This document shows positions 1 through 8,281 of a DNA stretch of 52,335 nt, in pieces. Position 1 is the stretch's first letter. Every line of letters begins with the position of its first letter. Source of the stretch: CAZBYL01 sp964496275 (GTDB lineage: Bacteria; Synergistota; Synergistia; Synergistales; Synergistaceae). The notes under the pieces are model-generated. The model had not been told where the DNA came from. It saw only the letters and a program-made list of their open reading frames with translations, and did no database searches. The stretch is from NCBI GenBank assembly GCA_964496275.1, contig CAZBYL010000008.1, positions 1-52,335 on the forward strand, given 5' to 3'. The position numbers and the translations under genes were made by a program.

Positions 1-369
1 TCCGGGGTTCTCGGGGTACATTGCCGTTACTGTAGGTATGCCAAGCTCCGCACCGACTGTGGCTGCGATGTCTCCGCAGGCGAATCCGTAGCGGCCTGCG
101 TTGAAGGCAGGTCCTGCGACGAAGAGGTCGGGGCTGTACTTCTTTATCATTTCAAGGCATGCCGCGCGAGCTTCGTCTGTGTGCTCTCCGTAGAAACCGT
201 CGCCGCATATTACTGTAGCTACAACTTCTGCTGTGCCGTCGAAGAGTTTGGCAAGCTGCATACCGGGTCCGACTATGCCCTCGCGTACTTCGGGCTTGTG
301 GTCGGCCTTTTCTTCTCCGCCTATACCGGCGTAAAACTGGTTAATGTAATGAACTATTTTGAAAGTCAT
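1..369 (-). CDS. grdB: Glycine/sarcosine/betaine reductase component B, selenoprotein subunit (N-terminal part, cut by window edge)
   Basis: Only the first 123 codons are present; the gene runs off the left edge. The reading frame begins MTFKIVHYINQF and contains the stretches REGIVGPG, VICGDGFY and AGPAFNAGRYG, which are nearly identical to the start of the complete GrdB at 32421-33722. GrdB-type subunits carry a catalytic selenocysteine near the C-terminus; that part is outside the window, so Sec use cannot be confirmed here. The start lies 16 bases downstream of the grdE stop and is preceded by GGTGA, so the two genes form one operon. The paralogue could be glycine (GrdB), sarcosine (GrdF) or betaine (GrdH) specific; the sequence alone does not decide. 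Confidence 0.9.
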   Translation of the reverse strand, partial: MTFKIVHYINQFYAGIGGEEKADHKPEVREGIVGPGMQLAKLFDGTAEVVATVICGDGFYGEHTDEARAACLEMIKKYSPDLFVAGPAFNAGRYGFACGDIAATVGAELGIPTVTAMYPENPG

Positions 370-385
370 TGTCACCGGCCCCTTT

Positions 386-1675
386 CTATATCCACTCACA
401 GCCGAGTTTGTTGAAGCCTATCTCTGCTGTGGATGCGATTATCGACTGAAGCTCAACATACATGGATCCGTCCGGACGAAGGCTCTCTTCCGCTCCGCCT
501 GAGAGGAGGGAGATAGCTTCTTTGTAGCCGATGACCTTATCCATTGCGGGAACTTCGATCATTTCGTTGACATTTCCTGTTGAGATGAATCCTGTGAGTT
601 CGGGTGTTGCGTCTGCAAGGCTCTGGCTTGCTCCGTCCGTACCTGATGATTCGTCGGAAACGACTACTGACTTGATGCCTGCGTCCTCAAAGTACTTGGC
701 GTTGAGGCAGAGGTCTGTATCGGGGTTGCCGTAGCCCTCTTCGGAGACGATAACGCCGTCTGCTCCGAGCTGCTGAGCGATTGAGAGGTTCATTGTCGCT
801 GCACGGAGTTTTCCGGCAAGGACGGTGCTTTCCTGTGTCGGGATCATTCCGAGGAAGTTTATTTCTTTACCGTGACGGGCATAGAGAGCCTGTACGATGG
901 GGTTGTGAACGTGGTGCCATGTTGTGTTCTTGTCGCATGCTGAAACGCAGTTTCCCGATACCATTGCTCCGTCCAGAACTTCGTTCGGGTGGAGAAGTGT
1001 GGGAAGTGAGGGACGAAGGTCGTTCGCGTACACGTATGTGTCGTGGAGGAGTCCCTGTGTGATGTTCATGCAGACGTAGATAACTTTGGGAAGGTTGGGG
1101 TATTTCTGGCTCTCTTCAAAGGTGTCGCCTTTATCGAAAACCTTTACCTCATCGGCCTTTGCGCCTGTTTCCGCTGCGCATTTTGCAAGGTATACGCCGA
1201 GCTTCAGTCCGGCTTCACGGAGAGCGGCTTCATACTGGTGCTTCTCAAGATCCTCTACCGGCTCAACAGAAAGAACTACGTTGTGTGTTGCCGAGAACGG
1301 TGAGTATGGGGCGGCAGGGCCTGACATGTCGATGAAGCCCTCCTGGAAAGCGACGATAGGTCCGCAGGTTACGACAGCGGCTCCGTCAAGTACAAGTGTT
1401 TCACCTGTGCCTGCCTTCTGCATTGGTGCGCAGAAGCCGGGGAAATAGTTGTTTTTTCCGATTTTGACGCGCGGCTCAACTACGTCTTTGACAGGGATGA
1501 TTCTCACACTGTCTCCGGGTGAAGTAAGGTCGAGGGACACTTTTGCAAAACGTCTGTCCTCTTTGACAAGTTCCTCTGCTTCACTCTTGTTGACGTAAAG
1601 AGTCCCGCCGGACACATGTGTTGTGTCTGCGAACGCGAGTCCTGTGATGTGAACTTTGTGCAGCTCAAGTCTCAT
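386..1675 (-). CDS. grdE: Glycine/sarcosine/betaine reductase component B, GrdE-type proprotein (alpha and beta subunits)
   Basis: This 429-residue protein aligns along its whole length with the second GrdE at 31112. The family is made as a proprotein and cleaved at an Asn-Cys bond; the Cys becomes a pyruvoyl group that binds the substrate amine. The cleavage site is visible as SGNCVSACDK with Cys243. The start ATG follows a strong GAGGAGG ribosome-binding site. The grdB-type selenoprotein gene follows on the same strand. The gene is divergent from a CdaR-like regulator, and no riboswitch is seen upstream, unlike the second grd locus, so it probably answers to a different signal such as sarcosine, betaine or another N-substituted glycine. 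Substrate is not readable from the sequence. Confidence 0.93.
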   Translation of the reverse strand: MRLELHKVHITGLAFADTTHVSGGTLYVNKSEAEELVKEDRRFAKVSLDLTSPGDSVRIIPVKDVVEPRVKIGKNNYFPGFCAPMQKAGTGETLVLDGAAVVTCGPIVAFQEGFIDMSGPAAPYSPFSATHNVVLSVEPVEDLEKHQYEAALREAGLKLGVYLAKCAAETGAKADEVKVFDKGDTFEESQKYPNLPKVIYVCMNITQGLLHDTYVYANDLRPSLPTLLHPNEVLDGAMVSGNCVSACDKNTTWHHVHNPIVQALYARHGKEINFLGMIPTQESTVLAGKLRAATMNLSIAQQLGADGVIVSEEGYGNPDTDLCLNAKYFEDAGIKSVVVSDESSGTDGASQSLADATPELTGFISTGNVNEMIEVPAMDKVIGYKEAISLLSGGAEESLRPDGSMYVELQSIIASTAEIGFNKLGCEWI

Positions 1676-1756
1676 TACCCATTCCTCCTCTTTGAAATTC
1701 CGCCTCGGTTTTGTGCCTGGGACGGAGTAACTTAAAAATTGTTTTCACATACTGCT

Positions 1757-1772
1757 TACAATTTACATTGTA
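1757..1772. promoter_or_regulatory. Perfect 6-4-6 inverted repeat in the grdE / regulator intergenic region (candidate operator)
   Basis: TACAAT-TTAC-ATTGTA is a perfect dyad. It covers the putative -10 of the leftward grdE promoter and lies upstream of the rightward regulator gene. Its position suits a transcription-factor site, possibly for the adjacent CdaR-like protein. This is inferred only from position and symmetry. Confidence 0.4.
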
Positions 1773-1795
1773 TACGGCATCACTTCTTTATTCAT
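1767..1795 (-). promoter_or_regulatory. Putative leftward promoter for grdE-grdB
   Basis: Reading leftward, ATGAAT (1795-1790) is followed after 17 bases by TACAAT (1772-1767). The -35 is weak, matching 3 of 6, as might be expected of an activator-dependent promoter. The -10 sits inside the dyad at 1757-1772. Confidence 0.35.
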
Positions 1796-1820
1796 TATTC
1801 TCTTGAATATAAAAATGTTG

Positions 1821-1826
1821 TATAAT
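1821..1826 (+). promoter_or_regulatory. Putative -10 element for the CdaR-like regulator gene
   Basis: A consensus TATAAT lies about 40 bases before the TTG start of the regulator. No good -35 is found at 16-18 bases, so the promoter is only tentative. Confidence 0.4.
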
Positions 1827-1867
1827 TTAACGTGAATTATTCTGTAGCATAAAGAGAGGGTGGCGCC

Positions 1868-3016
1868 TTGTTTAAAAGATTAGCGAAACACATTGTAAAA
1901 AGTGCGGCTGAGATAATCGGCTGCAGTATTCTTGTCACCGACGAGAACGCGTTTATCATAGCCTGCAGCGATGAGGGGCGGCTTGGAGAATTTCATGAGC
2001 CGTCGGTGAAGGTTATGCAGGATAACGCTCCTTTTGAAACGACCGAGGAAGAGGCAAGTGAACTGAAGAATGTGCTTCCGGGCTATACCCTCCCGATTCA
2101 GCTTTTTAATAATGTGGTGGGGTCGATATCCATAACAGGTGCGCCTCAGGATGTTGCAAGGTATGGGCGTTTGGTTCAAAAACATGCCGAGATAATGCTG
2201 AGAGAGCAGGCGTATCTCGAATCCAGTATGCTTAAGGAACGAGAACTTAGGGACTTTATAAAGAATGTCGCTTCATTTGACGTAAGAAACAGAAACAACG
2301 AACTTATTCTAATGCAGGGCAAAGAACTAGGGTATGACCTCGCTTGGTGTCGTATTGCAATGATAATAGAGATGAAACACTGGGACGTCGCTTCGGGCGA
2401 GGCGGCCTTCAAGGTCCTGCAGGGGGAAGTCAGAAGCTCTTTCTCAAATCCGCGCAACGTGGTCTGTTTTCACGAAAATTACAGAATAACCTTGCTCTTC
2501 GCGCCGAGCTCGGCTACGGGGGAGAGTGATGTGAGCGAAGTGACCGAGTCACTTTCCTCCGACCTTATAAAAAATCTTAAGTGTAAGGATATAGATATAG
2601 ACATTGCCATAGGTTTTCCCGCAAAGGATTTACAGGGACTGGCCCGCTCACTTCGTTCCGCAAGGAACGTGCTGAGGCTGGCTCGTCAGTTGGGAGCGCA
2701 CGGCATAATCACTGCGCGCTCCTTTACGGCGGAAACTCTTCTTGATCTGCTGCCTCACGCGCAGCGAGAAGAATTTGCCATGAGTACACTGAAGAATTTG
2801 ATAGACAGAGTGGACTATGAGGATATAAAAGAAACATTTCTCACTTGGTGCGAATCCCCCTTTGCAAGCGGCGAGGCGGCGGAAAAAATGTCAATGCACA
2901 GAAACAGCTTACAGTACAGACTCAAAAAAATAAGAACTCTTACAGGCAAAGACCCTTGGAATTTCAAAGACGCTTTTGAGCTTTGGATATCTTTTGTGCT
3001 TCTGGATATGAAATAA
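1868..3016 (+). CDS. CdaR/PucR-family transcriptional regulator
   Basis: The 382-residue protein begins with a putative sugar-diacid recognition domain (about residues 1-130; EIIGCSILVTDENAFII, then LPIQLFNNVVGSISITG). It has a central GGDEF-like region of the CdaR type and ends with a PucR-type helix-turn-helix (MSMHRNSLQYRLKKIRTLTG, about residues 340-360). A TTG start is used, with AGAGAGGGTGG just upstream. It is divergent from the left grdE-grdB pair, separated by 192 bases containing a perfect dyad, so it is a natural candidate regulator of that operon. The effector is unknown. CdaR relatives usually sense small carboxylates, but this is inference. Confidence 0.85.
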   Translation: MFKRLAKHIVKSAAEIIGCSILVTDENAFIIACSDEGRLGEFHEPSVKVMQDNAPFETTEEEASELKNVLPGYTLPIQLFNNVVGSISITGAPQDVARYGRLVQKHAEIMLREQAYLESSMLKERELRDFIKNVASFDVRNRNNELILMQGKELGYDLAWCRIAMIIEMKHWDVASGEAAFKVLQGEVRSSFSNPRNVVCFHENYRITLLFAPSSATGESDVSEVTESLSSDLIKNLKCKDIDIDIAIGFPAKDLQGLARSLRSARNVLRLARQLGAHGIITARSFTAETLLDLLPHAQREEFAMSTLKNLIDRVDYEDIKETFLTWCESPFASGEAAEKMSMHRNSLQYRLKKIRTLTGKDPWNFKDAFELWISFVLLDMK

Positions 3017-3134
3017 ATATTTTTTTGTTTAATAAAGATGCAGATGAAGCAAATTACCGTTGCTTTTTGACGCGTCTGGTTCATACTGTACAGTACGGTT
3101 TTTACCTGTACAGAGAATAGGAAGGAGAGATTGT

Positions 3135-3395
3135 ATGAACTGTTTGCAGATAATGGCGGTGCGTCTTGGTCAGAGGGAAAAAACAGCTATTGAGGTTCAG
3201 AAAGTACTCACGGAATTTGGATGCTCCATTCGTACAAGGCTCGGTCTTCACGACCAGCCCGCAGGCAATGTCTGCTCCCCGCAGGGGCTGCTTATCCTTC
3301 AGCTTTGCTGCGAAGAGGCTACATCCGCAGCTCTTGAAGCAAAACTGAACTCGATCGATGACGTAAAAGCAAGGCTGGTAAACTTGGCTGACTGA
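3135..3395 (+). CDS. Small TM1266-like (iron-only hydrogenase regulator-like) protein
   Basis: An 86-residue protein reading MNCLQIMAVRLGQREKTA followed by EVQKVLTEFG, RTRLGLH and ILQLCCEEAT. The pattern (beta strand, helix, short Gly-rich turn, strand, helix) matches the small ACT/NikR-C-like family typified by TM1266, often annotated as iron-only hydrogenase system regulator. The ATG at 3135 is chosen over an upstream in-frame start because GAAGGAGAGA lies at the right distance. It follows the CdaR-like regulator by about 120 bases and could be co-transcribed with it. No hydrogenase genes are in the window, so its role is unknown. Confidence 0.65.
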   Translation: MNCLQIMAVRLGQREKTAIEVQKVLTEFGCSIRTRLGLHDQPAGNVCSPQGLLILQLCCEEATSAALEAKLNSIDDVKARLVNLAD

Positions 3396-3415
3396 TTTTT
3401 AACAATCACGTAGAA

Positions 3416-3465
3416 ATGATAAAGTCAAAGGGGACGGATTTATCCGCCCCCTTTGACTTTATCAT
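3416..3465. terminator. Long hairpin, probable bidirectional terminator or attenuator
   Basis: ATGATAAAGTCAAAGGGG pairs with CCCCTTTGACTTTATCAT around a 14-base GC-containing loop, giving an 18-bp stem. It sits between the TM1266-like gene and the leuS promoter. There is no clean U-tract, so efficiency is uncertain. Confidence 0.65.
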
Positions 3466-3477
3466 TGTGACGTGGGG

Positions 3478-3507
3478 TTGCTCTCTTTTTGTTCATCGGT
3501 ATATAAT
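3478..3507 (+). promoter_or_regulatory. Putative leuS promoter
   Basis: TTGCTC, an 18-base spacer and TATAAT, about 50 bases before the leuS start. No T-box-like leader is present between promoter and start. Confidence 0.5.
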
Positions 3508-3556
3508 AATCCGATTGCTGATTGATATTTCTTCACAGAAGAAGGAGAGATTATAA

Positions 3557-6055
3557 ATGCCGTACAATTTTGCCGACATCGAACCGAAGTGGCAGAAGGA
3601 GTGGGCCGACTCCAAGATTTTTGAAGTAGAGGCCGACTCTTCAAGGGAAAAATTCTACTGCCTTGAAATGTTCCCGTACCCCAGCGGTGCTTTGCACATG
3701 GGACACCTGAGGAACTATTCTATAGGCGACCTATTGGCCCGTTTTTTAAGAATGCAGGGGCTGAATGTACTTTATCCGATGGGTTTTGACGCATTCGGAA
3801 TGCCTGCCGAAAATGCAGCTATCAAAAAGAAACTTCCACCTGCGGAGTGGACATGGGGCAATATCGAATACATGACGAATCAGCTCAAGCGCGTCGGTTA
3901 CAGCTATGACTGGCGCAGGCGCGTCGTCACTTGCAGCGAGGATTACTACCGCTGGAACCAGTGGCTTTTCCTCCAGTTCTATAAAAAAGGTTTGGTCTAC
4001 CGCAAGCATGCTCCTGTAAACTGGTGCGAGAGCTGCAAAACTGTGCTCGCCAACGAACAGGTTGTAGACGATGGAGTATGCTGGCGCTGCGGAACACCTG
4101 TCACAAAGCGCGGACTTGATCAGTGGTTCATCAGAATAACCGACTACGCACAGGAGCTTGTCGATTGTCTGGATGATTTGGGCGGCTGGCCGGAGCGCGT
4201 TGTTACGATGCAAAGAAACTGGATAGGCCGTTCCGAAGGAGTCCATTTCAAAATGGATATAGCCGATACGGAACTTAACATAGAGGCGTTCACCACACGC
4301 ATAGATACGATATTCGGCGTAACATTCGTGGCTATGGCGGCTGAACATCCTTATGTTGAAGAGTTCGCAAATCGTGTCGGAGGCAAAAAAGCAGAGGAAC
4401 TTCGCGCTTTTGCGAAAAAGATGTCATCACGCAGCGCAATAGAGCGCACTGCTGTCGGCGTTGACAAAGAGGGTATGGACACAGGCTTTTTTGCGGTGAA
4501 TCCTATAAACGGCAAAAAGGTTCCTATCTGGATAGCGGACTACATTCTCACGGACTACGGAACGGGAGCCATTATGGGTGTTCCTGCCCATGACCAGCGT
4601 GACTTTGATTTTGCGCGCAAATACAATATTCCTGTTATCACAGTCGTGCGCCCCGTCGATGGACCCGCTCCCGACGGAGATACGATGCCGGCATCTGTTG
4701 AGGCTGACGGCGTAGCCTGCAACTCCGGTGAGTTTGACGGGCTGCCTACTCCCGAGGCTATTCAAAAAATAGGAGATTGGTTTGAGAGCAAGAATATAGG
4801 CAAAAAGGAAGTTCAGTTCCGTCTGCGCGATTGGCTCATCTCGCGCCAGCGCTATTGGGGAACACCTATTCCCATGGTCTACTGTGAACATTGCGGAGTA
4901 GTTCCTGTCCCGGAGGATCAGCTTCCCGTAAAACTGCCGCTCGACATAGAGATGCCCGAAAACGGCGGTAATCCTCTTGTTACACGTGAGGATTGGGTTA
5001 ACACGACATGTCCTGTTTGCGGTGCGCCCGCCAAACGCGAAACTGACACGATAGACACGTTCTTCTGTTCATCGTGGTATTTCAGCCGTTACACCTCGCC
5101 GTGGAGCACGGATGTTCCGTTCAACAAAGAGGACGCTTCTTACTGGATGACAGTAGATCAGTATATCGGCGGCATTGAGCACGCCTGCCTGCACCTTATC
5201 TATGCCAGATTCTTCACCAAGGTCTGCGCGGATTTAGGACTGCTTCCTCATGATATGAGAGAGCCCTTTAAGAGGCTTCTGACTCAGGGTATGGTTATAA
5301 AAGACGGGGCAAAAATGTCAAAATCCATAGGCAATGTTGTGGATCCCGACGAGATAATAAAGAAGTACGGTGCGGATACGGCGAGACTTTTCATACTCTT
5401 CGCTGCTCCTCCCGAAAAAGACCTTGACTGGTCTGAGCGCGGGGTAGAAGGCGCTTACAGATTCCTGAGCCGCGTACACAGACTTGTCGAATCGAACCTT
5501 GATGTGCTTAAAGATGCTTCCAAAACCAGGGTTCCGATGTCAGAAATAACAGACTCCGAAACCCGCTCGGCAAAGCGCGTCATACACAGCACTCTCGAAA
5601 GAGTAACAAAGGATATTCGGGACGAAAGGCAGTTCAACACCGCTGTTGCAAGACTTATGGAGCTTACCAATGCCCTTGCTGCTTTCAAGGTGAAGGATTC
5701 GGAGGACGCTTCCATAATGAGAGAGGGAGTCGAAACTCTGCTCTGCTGTCTCTCACCCTTTGCTCCGCACCTTACGGAAGAACTTTGGCACCTCATCGGC
5801 AACGACACGTTCCTTTCCGTGGAAAAGTGGTTTGAGGTTGATAAGGGCGCCCTCGTGGAGGACTCTGTCACCATCGTCCTGCAGATAAACGGAAAGGTCA
5901 GGGAGCAATTCAGCGTCGCCCCGGGGCTTTCAAAAGAGCAGTTGGAAACTGAAATAATGGGACGCGAAGAGACAAAGAAACGCATAGAGGGCAAGGAGAT
6001 AGTTAAGGTTATCGCCGTTCCCGGCCGACTCGTCAATATAGTGGTGAAGGGCTGA
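3557..6055 (+). CDS. leuS: Leucyl-tRNA synthetase
   Basis: This 832-residue class I synthetase charges tRNA-Leu in the cytoplasm. The HIGH-type signature is seen as PYPSGALHMGHLRNYSIGD (about residues 41-59) and the KMSKS loop at residues 586-590 (AKMSKSIGN). Between them lies the CP1 editing domain, with TTRIDTIFG and the GTGAIMGVPAHDQRD block. Two CxxC pairs (CESC and CWRC, near residue 160) suggest a zinc site. The length is normal for bacterial LeuRS. The start follows GAAGGAGAGA. The stop overlaps the holA start (TGATG), so the two are translationally coupled. Confidence 0.98.
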   Translation: MPYNFADIEPKWQKEWADSKIFEVEADSSREKFYCLEMFPYPSGALHMGHLRNYSIGDLLARFLRMQGLNVLYPMGFDAFGMPAENAAIKKKLPPAEWTWGNIEYMTNQLKRVGYSYDWRRRVVTCSEDYYRWNQWLFLQFYKKGLVYRKHAPVNWCESCKTVLANEQVVDDGVCWRCGTPVTKRGLDQWFIRITDYAQELVDCLDDLGGWPERVVTMQRNWIGRSEGVHFKMDIADTELNIEAFTTRIDTIFGVTFVAMAAEHPYVEEFANRVGGKKAEELRAFAKKMSSRSAIERTAVGVDKEGMDTGFFAVNPINGKKVPIWIADYILTDYGTGAIMGVPAHDQRDFDFARKYNIPVITVVRPVDGPAPDGDTMPASVEADGVACNSGEFDGLPTPEAIQKIGDWFESKNIGKKEVQFRLRDWLISRQRYWGTPIPMVYCEHCGVVPVPEDQLPVKLPLDIEMPENGGNPLVTREDWVNTTCPVCGAPAKRETDTIDTFFCSSWYFSRYTSPWSTDVPFNKEDASYWMTVDQYIGGIEHACLHLIYARFFTKVCADLGLLPHDMREPFKRLLTQGMVIKDGAKMSKSIGNVVDPDEIIKKYGADTARLFILFAAPPEKDLDWSERGVEGAYRFLSRVHRLVESNLDVLKDASKTRVPMSEITDSETRSAKRVIHSTLERVTKDIRDERQFNTAVARLMELTNALAAFKVKDSEDASIMREGVETLLCCLSPFAPHLTEELWHLIGNDTFLSVEKWFEVDKGALVEDSVTIVLQINGKVREQFSVAPGLSKEQLETEIMGREETKKRIEGKEIVKVIAVPGRLVNIVVKG

Positions 6056-6975
6056 TGCCGGCGCTCCGCCTGATTGTCGCCTCCGGCACGGGCCAGCGGC
6101 GCCTTCTGGAGGAGACAGTCGCATCGCTTGAAAAAAAAGGATACGTACTATCGGGAAGACAGGAGGGAGGGGAGTGGAACTCCCTTCTCTCCGATAATAT
6201 ATCGGGCGGTCTCTTTGATGAGAACCGCCTTGTTGTCGTTGACTCGGCCGCTCTCATGGGGGCTATGCCGGAAAATCTCTCAGACCTCGTTGATTCGGAG
6301 TCCCCTGTAATAATTCTTCTCGTCTATGAAACAGACCCGGCAAAACTGATACCGAAAGCAGTACAGAAAAAATGCGTTGTGCTCAAACCCGAAGAGTTCC
6401 CGAGGTGGCCCAGGGAGCGTCAGGCGTGGGTGGCGGCACTTGCAAAAAAAATGGAAGTCAATATCGACAGAGGCGGTGTCGCCCTCATTGTGGAACTCTT
6501 GGATGATCCGGAAGAGATACGCGGGCAGCTCCAGAGTCTTTCCATGCTTAAAAAGGGCGGAGCCCTTACGGCCGATGATGTGGATTCCATGTGTATGGAC
6601 GATGGAAGCAGAAACCTGCTGCGGCTCTTGGACGGTCTTTGCACAAGAGATGTCTCGTCCGTGATGAAGAGCTTCCGTGCCATAGCAAAAAACGGAGACC
6701 TTATACCGCTCGTTTCGGCCATGCACAACAGAATGAGGCTTGCTTGGTACGCAGCTCTCAACCCGAGGTGCGGAGCCATGTATGCAAATGCTTTGGGCGC
6801 CAGGGACTACGCATGGAGAATGGCGTGCGGAGCTGCGAAGCTCTACGGGGCGGAAGCAGTCTCGCTGTTTGTGACGGGGCTTATAAAACTTAATATAGAC
6901 GAAAAGAGCGGAACAAGTGCAGGCTGGAACGGTCTTGAGACGATGCTGATATCACTTATGGGGAGAGAAAAATAA
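6055..6975 (+). CDS. holA: DNA polymerase III, delta subunit (HolA-like)
   Basis: A 306-residue protein with the layout of the clamp-loader delta subunit: an N-terminal region (FDENRLVVVDSAAL, then VIILLVYETDPAKL), LARL-like central helices (VALIVELLDDPEEIRGQLQS) and a C-terminal helical collar region (NRMRLAWYAAL). It would open the beta clamp as part of the clamp loader. The start ATG overlaps the leuS stop by one base. The divergence typical of this subunit makes motif support weaker than for leuS, but size, order and the rpsT neighbour (a common holA partner) agree. Confidence 0.85.
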   Translation: MPALRLIVASGTGQRRLLEETVASLEKKGYVLSGRQEGGEWNSLLSDNISGGLFDENRLVVVDSAALMGAMPENLSDLVDSESPVIILLVYETDPAKLIPKAVQKKCVVLKPEEFPRWPRERQAWVAALAKKMEVNIDRGGVALIVELLDDPEEIRGQLQSLSMLKKGGALTADDVDSMCMDDGSRNLLRLLDGLCTRDVSSVMKSFRAIAKNGDLIPLVSAMHNRMRLAWYAALNPRCGAMYANALGARDYAWRMACGAAKLYGAEAVSLFVTGLIKLNIDEKSGTSAGWNGLETMLISLMGREK

Positions 6976-7083
6976 GAATCGCTCAAATTTCGATATCAAA
7001 AAATGATACAGAGAAATTAACCCTTTCCGCAAGACATATATGAGCAAATAAAAAATATTTTTCGCATCTGACGGCGGAAAATA

Positions 7084-7140
7084 TTGAAGCCGAAACATCG
7101 GAGCTGATTCGGCTTCAAGTTCGGTTGTTTTGGATTTTTT
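7084..7140 (+). terminator. Probable terminator after holA
   Basis: TTGAAGCCGAA (7084-7094) pairs with TTCGGCTTCAA (7108-7118), followed by a T-rich tract ending TTTTTT. A second hairpin with G-U pairs (about 7054-7085) lies directly before it. Confidence 0.6.
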
Positions 7141-7208
7141 GAGCACGTGAGACGTGCTGCCGTAAAAGTTTATTTTTCATATCAGACGTATAAATTAAGA
7201 CACGACAA

Positions 7209-7234
7209 AACAGCGAAGCGAGAGCTTCGCTGTT
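7209..7234 (-). terminator. Terminator of rpsT
   Basis: AACAGCGAAGC pairs with GCTTCGCTGTT around a 4-base loop. Read leftward, the stem is followed by TTTTG, fitting a rho-independent terminator about 30 bases past the rpsT stop. Confidence 0.7.
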
Positions 7235-7263
7235 AATTGTAAATTAAATCCGGTCAAGTAATG

Positions 7264-7530
7264 TTATGCAGAAAGACTCTTAACCTGTGCAGCCATACCT
7301 GACTTGCGGCGAGCTGCTGTATTACGGTGGACGACGCCCTTAATTACCGCCTTATCCAGTACACCCTGAGCCTCGTTCAGTCTCTTCGCTGCAAGCTCGG
7401 GATCTTTCTGTGCAACTGCTTCCATCAACTTCTTCACTGCGTTCTTGCAGCGTGTTTTCCAAAAGCGGTTGTAGATACGGTTTCTTTCAGTGACCAGAAC
7501 TCGTTTTTTCGCAGACTTCTTATTTGGCAA
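7264..7530 (-). CDS. rpsT: 30S ribosomal protein S20
   Basis: An 88-residue basic protein beginning MPNKKSAKKRVLVTERNR, with NAVKKLMEAV and HRNTAARRKSGM typical of S20, which binds 16S rRNA early in 30S assembly. The start is TTG, chosen because GAAGGAGGTGA is placed perfectly before it; the reading frame stays open for 16 more codons upstream without a good site. A UUG start is also used by E. coli rpsT, where it is linked to autogenous control. The gene is convergent with holA and divergent from rpmH. Confidence 0.96.
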   Translation of the reverse strand: MPNKKSAKKRVLVTERNRIYNRFWKTRCKNAVKKLMEAVAQKDPELAAKRLNEAQGVLDKAVIKGVVHRNTAARRKSGMAAQVKSLSA

Positions 7531-7562
7531 TGCCGTCACCTCCTTCACAAAAGACAGCGAAT

Positions 7563-7592
7563 ATCTTATCACATACATGTCTTATTCGGCAA
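7563..7592 (-). promoter_or_regulatory. Putative rpsT promoter
   Basis: Leftward TTGCCG (7592-7587), an 18-base spacer and TAAGAT (7568-7563), about 30 bases before the rpsT start. Confidence 0.5.
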
Positions 7593-7662
7593 TAGCTGTT
7601 TGCAATTTTTATTGTTTTTGTATAAAATATCCAGGCAACTTACCTGAACTGCTATAATTGTC

Positions 7663-7691
7663 TTGCCGTGCAGTAAAGTGTATGCTATATT
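7663..7691 (+). promoter_or_regulatory. Putative rpmH operon promoter
   Basis: TTGCCG, a 17-base spacer and TATATT, placing transcription start near 7698, about 50 bases before rpmH. A further -10-like TATAAA lies upstream at 7621. Confidence 0.6.
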
Positions 7692-7750
7692 ATTCAGGTT
7701 GTTGAATAGGATATTATTGATGATGAAAATTACCACAGGAGGTGTAGTCT

Positions 7751-7885
7751 GTGAAACGAACATATCAGCCGCACAATACCAGACGCAAGCGGTCAATGGG
7801 TTTTCTCGTACGTTCTGCCTCCCCGAGTGGACGCCGTATTCTGAGGAATCGTCGCCGCAAGGGTAGAGCACGTCTCGCCGTCTAA
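7751..7885 (+). CDS. rpmH: 50S ribosomal protein L34
   Basis: A 44-residue, extremely basic protein starting with GTG (read as M): KRTYQPHNTRRKRSMGFLVR, ending RRKGRARLAV. This is the full L34 signature. An ACAGGAGGTGT ribosome-binding site precedes the start. It is the first gene of the conserved rpmH-rnpA-yidD-yidC-jag cluster. In many bacteria dnaA is just upstream of rpmH; here rpsT is there instead. Confidence 0.98.
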   Translation: MKRTYQPHNTRRKRSMGFLVRSASPSGRRILRNRRRKGRARLAV

Positions 7886-7891
7886 ATAGCC

Positions 7892-8281
7892 GTGAATTTT
7901 GGCTTTTCATCCGCCGTCAGACTGAGGCGCGGATGGCAGTTTGACCTTGTATTCCGCACCGGACATCGTGAAACAGGCGGGCTGGTGCGGTTGTTCTTTG
8001 TCGAAAAACCATCCGAACCAACGTTATTGGGTGTTACTGTCGGAAAAAAAATGGCAAAGGCCGCAATTAGGACACGAGGGCGCAGAATGATGCGCGAGTC
8101 GTTCCGGAGACTTTTGCCGTGGATAAAGGACGGGGTGTGGGTAGTAGCCTCCCTGCGTGAAAACGCACTTTCGCTGTCGTCGAAAGATGTCTACCTCGAT
8201 ATGGGACGAGCGCTAAAGAGAAGAGGGCTTATGAAGGCGGACTGGCCCGGTCCCGACTGGGAAGTCGATGCAAAACGGTAG
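7892..8281 (+). CDS. rnpA: Ribonuclease P protein component
   Basis: A 129-residue basic protein. The RNase P protein core is visible as RLRRGWQFDLVFRTGHRETGG near the start and RTRGRRMMRESFR, corresponding to the conserved RNR-type RNA-binding motif, around residues 65-77. It assists the RNase P RNA in maturing tRNA 5' ends. The GTG start lies six bases after the rpmH stop, and the stop directly abuts the yidD start. The length is slightly above the family average of about 115-120. Confidence 0.95.
   Translation: MNFGFSSAVRLRRGWQFDLVFRTGHRETGGLVRLFFVEKPSEPTLLGVTVGKKMAKAAIRTRGRRMMRESFRRLLPWIKDGVWVVASLRENALSLSSKDVYLDMGRALKRRGLMKADWPGPDWEVDAKR

Noticed and set aside
3466..3556. Possible T-box leader upstream of leuS
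   Set aside because: The leader is only about 50 bases after the likely promoter and lacks the T-box sequence and specifier stem.
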